Source: Rufibacter sp. LB8
Lineage (GTDB): Bacteria > Bacteroidota > Bacteroidia > Cytophagales > Hymenobacteraceae
Direction: 5' to 3'
Length of the DNA stretch: 64,000 bases
NCBI RefSeq assembly: GCF_014876185.1
Contig: NZ_JADALJ010000001.1
Span: 3,205,501-3,269,500, forward strand
Positions 61,061 to 64,000 of the stretch are shown here, one piece after another; the stretch's first letter is position 1, and the number at the start of each line of letters is the position of its first letter. The translations under genes and the position numbers were made by a program. Under the pieces are notes generated by a model. It worked only from the letters and a program-made list of their open reading frames with translations. It had not been told where the DNA came from and ran no database searches.

Positions 61061-61169
61061 AGGTGTGTTCTTAAGGAATCAAGAAGGTAAAGAAGCGCTG
61101 CGCAGGGCAGAACATCAAAAAGCATACGAAAGATACAGGCCGCGGGGTACATAAACTAGCGCCGGCGGC

Positions 61170-62195
61170 TCAACCCCAGACTTTGGTGCCCTCAGAGCAG
61201 TTTCTACACATGTCAATCTGGCCCCGGCCCTGTAACAGAGAACCCCTGAACTTCTGGTAGGCGGCGCTTTTCCAGAGGTCTTTGAAGCTTTGCTGCTGCA
61301 GGTTGCCCAGGCGGTAATGCGCGTCTTTGTCAAAACAACAGGGTACCACCAGGCCGTCCCAGGTGATCACGCAGGAATGCCACATCTTCCAGCAGCCGTC
61401 AATCAGTTTGTTTTTGAGCGAATATTTGCCGTTGGGCTGCTGCTGGTAGCGGCTGTAATAATCAATGGTAGGAATAAGCGGCGACCCGTTTTCATGGTCA
61501 TAAATCTGCGCGGTCTTGAACCAGACATCGTCTACGCCCAGTTCCTTGGCCAGTTTTTTGGCGTCTTCCAGCTGGTGCTCATTGGGTTTTACTACCAAGA
61601 ACTGAAAGATAAGGTACGGTGTCTTTGATTTGAGCGCGCGTTTCTGCTGCACCAACCGCTTGGTCCCCTCCAGCACTTTGTCCAGCTTGCCGCCCACGCG
61701 GTACTGCTGGTACACGTCTTGGGTGGTGCCGTCCAGAGAGATAATCAATCTGTCCAAGCCAGATTCCACGGTTTTGCGGGCATTTTCCTCAGACAGATAA
61801 TGCGCATTGGTAGACGTGGCGGTATAGATGCCTTTTTTAGATGCGTACTTCACCAAGTCCAGGAACGACGGATGCAAATAGGGTTCGCCCTGGAAATAAA
61901 ACAGCAAGTACAGCAAACGGTCCTGCAACTGGTCAATGGTCTGCTTGAACAAATCATTTGACAACATGCCCGTAGGCCGCGTAAACGACCGCAGCCCGCT
62001 GGGGCACTCGGGGCAGCGCAAATTGCAAGACGTGGTAGGCTCAAACGAAATACTGACCGGGCTTCCCCAGTGGCGGGGCTTTTTGGTGAGGCGCGCCAGG
62101 GCGTAGCTGCTCACCACCTGCAGCGCGTTCCAGGCGCGCCGCGGCGTCAGTTTAGAGGCCAGATTGATTCCGTCTTGTAAAGCGCCGCGGGTCAA
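61170..62195 (-). CDS. Radical SAM / SPASM domain protein
   Basis: A 341-residue radical SAM enzyme. The 4Fe-4S cluster motif is TTSCNLRCPECPSG (Cys57, Cys61, Cys64), and the GEP-like GEPYLHPS follows. The C-terminal SPASM part has CWKMWHSCVITWDGLVVPCC and the final CRNC, enough Cys for one or two extra clusters. Relatives modify peptides or act in quinohemoprotein or sactipeptide pathways; no precursor peptide is seen nearby. The frame has no ATG before an in-frame TAG 5 codons upstream, so I chose TTG at 62195. Confidence 0.85.
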   Translation of the reverse strand: MTRGALQDGINLASKLTPRRAWNALQVVSSYALARLTKKPRHWGSPVSISFEPTTSCNLRCPECPSGLRSFTRPTGMLSNDLFKQTIDQLQDRLLYLLFYFQGEPYLHPSFLDLVKYASKKGIYTATSTNAHYLSEENARKTVESGLDRLIISLDGTTQDVYQQYRVGGKLDKVLEGTKRLVQQKRALKSKTPYLIFQFLVVKPNEHQLEDAKKLAKELGVDDVWFKTAQIYDHENGSPLIPTIDYYSRYQQQPNGKYSLKNKLIDGCWKMWHSCVITWDGLVVPCCFDKDAHYRLGNLQQQSFKDLWKSAAYQKFRGSLLQGRGQIDMCRNCSEGTKVWG

Positions 62196-62204
62196 GATTT
62201 GTGT

Positions 62205-62245
62205 AAGGTGCTAATGGTTAAATGTGCTGAGGTGCTACTAAAATA
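62205..62245. repeat. Phased GTGCTAAT degenerate repeats
   Basis: AAGGTGCTAATGGTTAAATG and GTGCTGAGGTGCTACTAAAA; same word set as 25898, 50171 and 51357. Confidence 0.5.
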
Positions 62246-62317
62246 CAAGCACCTGAAATCAGAAAGCAAAGGTACGCATAGCGCGGCAGAAGGAGACGCA
62301 ATGTTTTAGCGGAGGGT

Positions 62318-62357
62318 GCGTTTTCGGGCCCATTTCCAAAAATGAGCCCCAAAACAG
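62318..62357. repeat. Dispersed 40-bp palindrome, copy 29
   Basis: Left arm GCGTTTTCGGGCCCATTT, right arm AATGAGCCCCAAAACAGG. About 34 bp downstream of the DUF5713 gene stop. Confidence 0.83.
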
Positions 62358-62390
62358 GACAAGCGAGACGACCTTACTATAAGGAAAGCA

Positions 62391-62828
62391 TTACCAATTT
62401 CTGGGCGCAATCAGTTCTTCCACATCGGCCTCGAAACCATAGGCATTGGAAATAGCCTCAAAGTCCATGGCAATGTTTTCTCTGGCCGCTGTCTCTATTT
62501 CACTGCCGTTCTCTGAAAATTCATCTTCCAAGTCATTGAATTTCTCTGTGGCGGTATGGGTCAGTGTGTAGAGTTCGTCCAGGGTCTTGGGCTCAGCTTT
62601 CTCAATCTCCAGACACAACTGAATCAAAATGGCTTTCCCTTTGTCTACCAGAAAATCAGGGAAGTAGTCATCGGCGTACATGTCTTGCAGAAAGGAATGC
62701 TTTCTAAGGGTTTCGTTTTTGATATTGGTTTGTACAGGTTCCTGCATGGAGTTGTTTTCTTGGGTGTTTGGAGATGGTTGACAAGCTATAATGGCGAAAG
62801 TGACGAGTGTCATCAGGTACTTTTTCAT
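62391..62828 (-). CDS. DUF5713 family lipoprotein
   Basis: A 145-residue lipoprotein; lipobox FAIIAC with Cys16. The domain begins MYADDYFPDFLVDKGKAILI and includes THTATEKFNDLEDEFSENGS, the DUF5713 pattern as I recall it (mostly helical, acidic). DUF5713 proteins are more often cytosolic; the lipoprotein signal here is a variation. Function unknown. 24 bp downstream of the redoxin gene on the same strand. Confidence 0.78.
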   Translation of the reverse strand: MKKYLMTLVTFAIIACQPSPNTQENNSMQEPVQTNIKNETLRKHSFLQDMYADDYFPDFLVDKGKAILIQLCLEIEKAEPKTLDELYTLTHTATEKFNDLEDEFSENGSEIETAARENIAMDFEAISNAYGFEADVEELIAPRNW

Positions 62829-62852
62829 TTCTTATGAAAAGACATGTTCACG

Positions 62853-64000
62853 CTATTTCTTTTGGTCTGCGGTAAACTGGTCAATGAGGGCGGCAATCTC
62901 GCGGGCACCTTCGGCGTGGCCGGGGCGGCGGGCATTGGCGCTCACAAAAGTACCGTCTGGCGAGATCAGGAAATAGCTGGGGAAATTCTTGACGTCATAG
63001 TCTTTGATGACCTTGGCGCTTTGGTCGGGTACGTGAAGTTGCAGCGCAGGCAGCGGGCGTTCGGTGGCTTTCTGCTTCCAGGCACTCAGTTCTTCGCCCA
63101 CCGAGACTTGTATAAACACCACGTCTTTGGCGGCCAGCTGCTCCACAAAGTATTTGTAGGCCTGCTGGTCCACGGTGCAGATGCCGCAGGGCGTGCGCCA
63201 GAAACCCAGGTAAATCATCTTGCCCTTCAAGCTCTTGAGCGAAACACTGTCACCGGTAGAAGAGAGCAGCGTAAACTCAGGGGCCTGGCTGCCCAACCCC
63301 ACTTTCCTGAACTGCAGGTACTGGTCTTTCACATAACTCACAAACTGCGGGTTTTTGGACTGCTTCTGGAAGTCAAGGTACATAACGTCTGTGTCGGGCA
63401 CGTAGCCGAACCTTATGCTCTGGTTGATGATGCGGGCCAGCATCATGTCGCGGCCATCGCCTTGCAGTTCCTGCTTGGCCATGGCGTACATGCTGGGGTA
63501 AAAGTCGCGTTCTGGGTTGCCGCGGCGGTCACTCAAGGCCTTGTACTGGAAATAATTGTTCAGGAAGTCAAGATACACCTGGTTGCGCACCGCCCCGGGC
63601 TGGTTGAGGTTGATCTGCTTGAGAAAGTCAAAATACGTGGGGGACAGCTGCGGCGGCAGACCACCCACGCGCTTGCGTATGTCTGGGTAGGTGAGCCGGT
63701 CATTGGCGTAGCTGAACTCAATCTGGGCCTGGGCGTAGAGTTTGAAAGACTCAGACACCGGCGAAATGGCCATGAACCGCTCCAGGAAATTGCGCTGATC
63801 TGTGCGCCGTTCCTCCAGAAATTTCAGAAACTCTTTCTCGCGCTTGTGTACATTTTCCGGCAGCACTTGGTAATCGTCTTCTTCCTCAAACTTGCGCTCA
63901 AACTGAATGAGGTAATTGTTCTCACTGGCCCCTTTGCCCTTGAACTTGGCGCTGAAGATGAAATCCTCGGCGTTGGCGCGCACGTCCAGCTGGTCGCCGG
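62853..64000 (-). CDS. TlpA/ResA-like redoxin, N-terminally incomplete
   Basis: The C-terminal 380 or so residues of a protein that continues past the right edge; the frame is open to base 64000 (reading DQLDVRANAEDF at the edge), so its start is not in the window. Residues toward the C-terminus (LGSQAPEFTLLSSTGDSVSL ... FWRTPCGICTVDQQ ... FPSYFLISPDGTFVS) are a thioredoxin-like AhpC/TSA or TlpA domain with the pair CGIC. The N-terminal part is helical and resembles the DUF4369-type companion domain seen in Bacteroidota redoxins. Probably periplasmic disulfide reductase. Confidence 0.87.
   Translation of the reverse strand, partial: GDQLDVRANAEDFIFSAKFKGKGASENNYLIQFERKFEEEDDYQVLPENVHKREKEFLKFLEERRTDQRNFLERFMAISPVSESFKLYAQAQIEFSYANDRLTYPDIRKRVGGLPPQLSPTYFDFLKQINLNQPGAVRNQVYLDFLNNYFQYKALSDRRGNPERDFYPSMYAMAKQELQGDGRDMMLARIINQSIRFGYVPDTDVMYLDFQKQSKNPQFVSYVKDQYLQFRKVGLGSQAPEFTLLSSTGDSVSLKSLKGKMIYLGFWRTPCGICTVDQQAYKYFVEQLAAKDVVFIQVSVGEELSAWKQKATERPLPALQLHVPDQSAKVIKDYDVKNFPSYFLISPDGTFVSANARRPGHAEGAREIAALIDQFTADQKK

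Overview
The window comes from a member of the Bacteroidota, most likely the family Hymenobacteraceae (a Rufibacter- or Pontibacter-like organism). The evidence is a SusC/SusD pair, the type IX secretion and gliding lipoprotein GldJ with a PorP/SprF-type protein, a protein with a T9SS type A sorting tail, a CrtD/CruF carotenoid block and many families known mainly from this phylum (DUF4175, DUF6952, FeoB-associated Cys-rich protein). The genus is an inference; no rRNA or tRNA gene was seen.

Layout. 1-1345: the 5' two thirds of mnmG (gidA), running off the left edge, with a perfect 16-bp parS-type palindrome just upstream; this suggests an origin-proximal position. 1345-5533: ybeY, an anti-sigma-type ATPase and a very large DUF4175 coiled-coil membrane protein. 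5.8-9.0 kb: a small secreted protein, exonuclease III, an AhpD-like protein and ComF. 9.0-11.4 kb: gldJ and porP/sprF. 11.5-16.5 kb: an AsmA-like protein, a DUF4382 lipoprotein, DinB and diacylglycerol kinase. 16.8-23.6 kb: a NagX-like acyltransferase divergent from susC-susD. 23.9-28.5 kb: fumC, a palindrome-rich spacer, a GHL10 glycosidase and a D-Ala-D-Ala dipeptidase coupled to a tiny membrane protein. 28.8-36.2 kb: an M16 peptidase, a degenerate DUF3365-like lipoprotein, a macroglobulin/TonB-plug chimera, and thioredoxin plus DUF6952. 36.3-42.1 kb: two tandem TetR paralogues and a carotenoid block (SRPBCC, crtD, cruF, GT-C enzyme). 42.2-46.4 kb: two envelope proteins, rpiB-tatC and glyA. 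46.7-50.2 kb: a T9SS cargo protein and a metallophosphatase. 50.2-54.3 kb: the accessory part, with a gene cut by an IS1-family element, a MITE-like element, two disordered small proteins with a stress-type SDR, a pterin dehydratase and a palindrome-rich spacer. 54.3-64 kb: rsmI-lnt-suhB, a stand-alone PD-(D/E)XK protein, small metal-binding proteins, MscS, a radical SAM/SPASM protein, a DUF5713 lipoprotein and a TlpA-like redoxin cut by the right edge.

The most striking signal is not a gene. At least 29 copies of a roughly 40-bp palindrome sit between genes, about one per 2.2 kb and none inside a gene. Most lie just past stop codons, and the best copies show compensatory changes in both arms. 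Four other repeat types are present: a cluster of nine short palindromes (25.5-25.8 kb), a nested 122-bp palindrome (53.9 kb), a CT-rich hairpin with a G-rich tail (four copies) and a 161-bp element with inverted ends (51.4 kb). These are the best candidates for undescribed biology. The protein-coding part is mostly core and envelope functions with a few unusual proteins flagged below.
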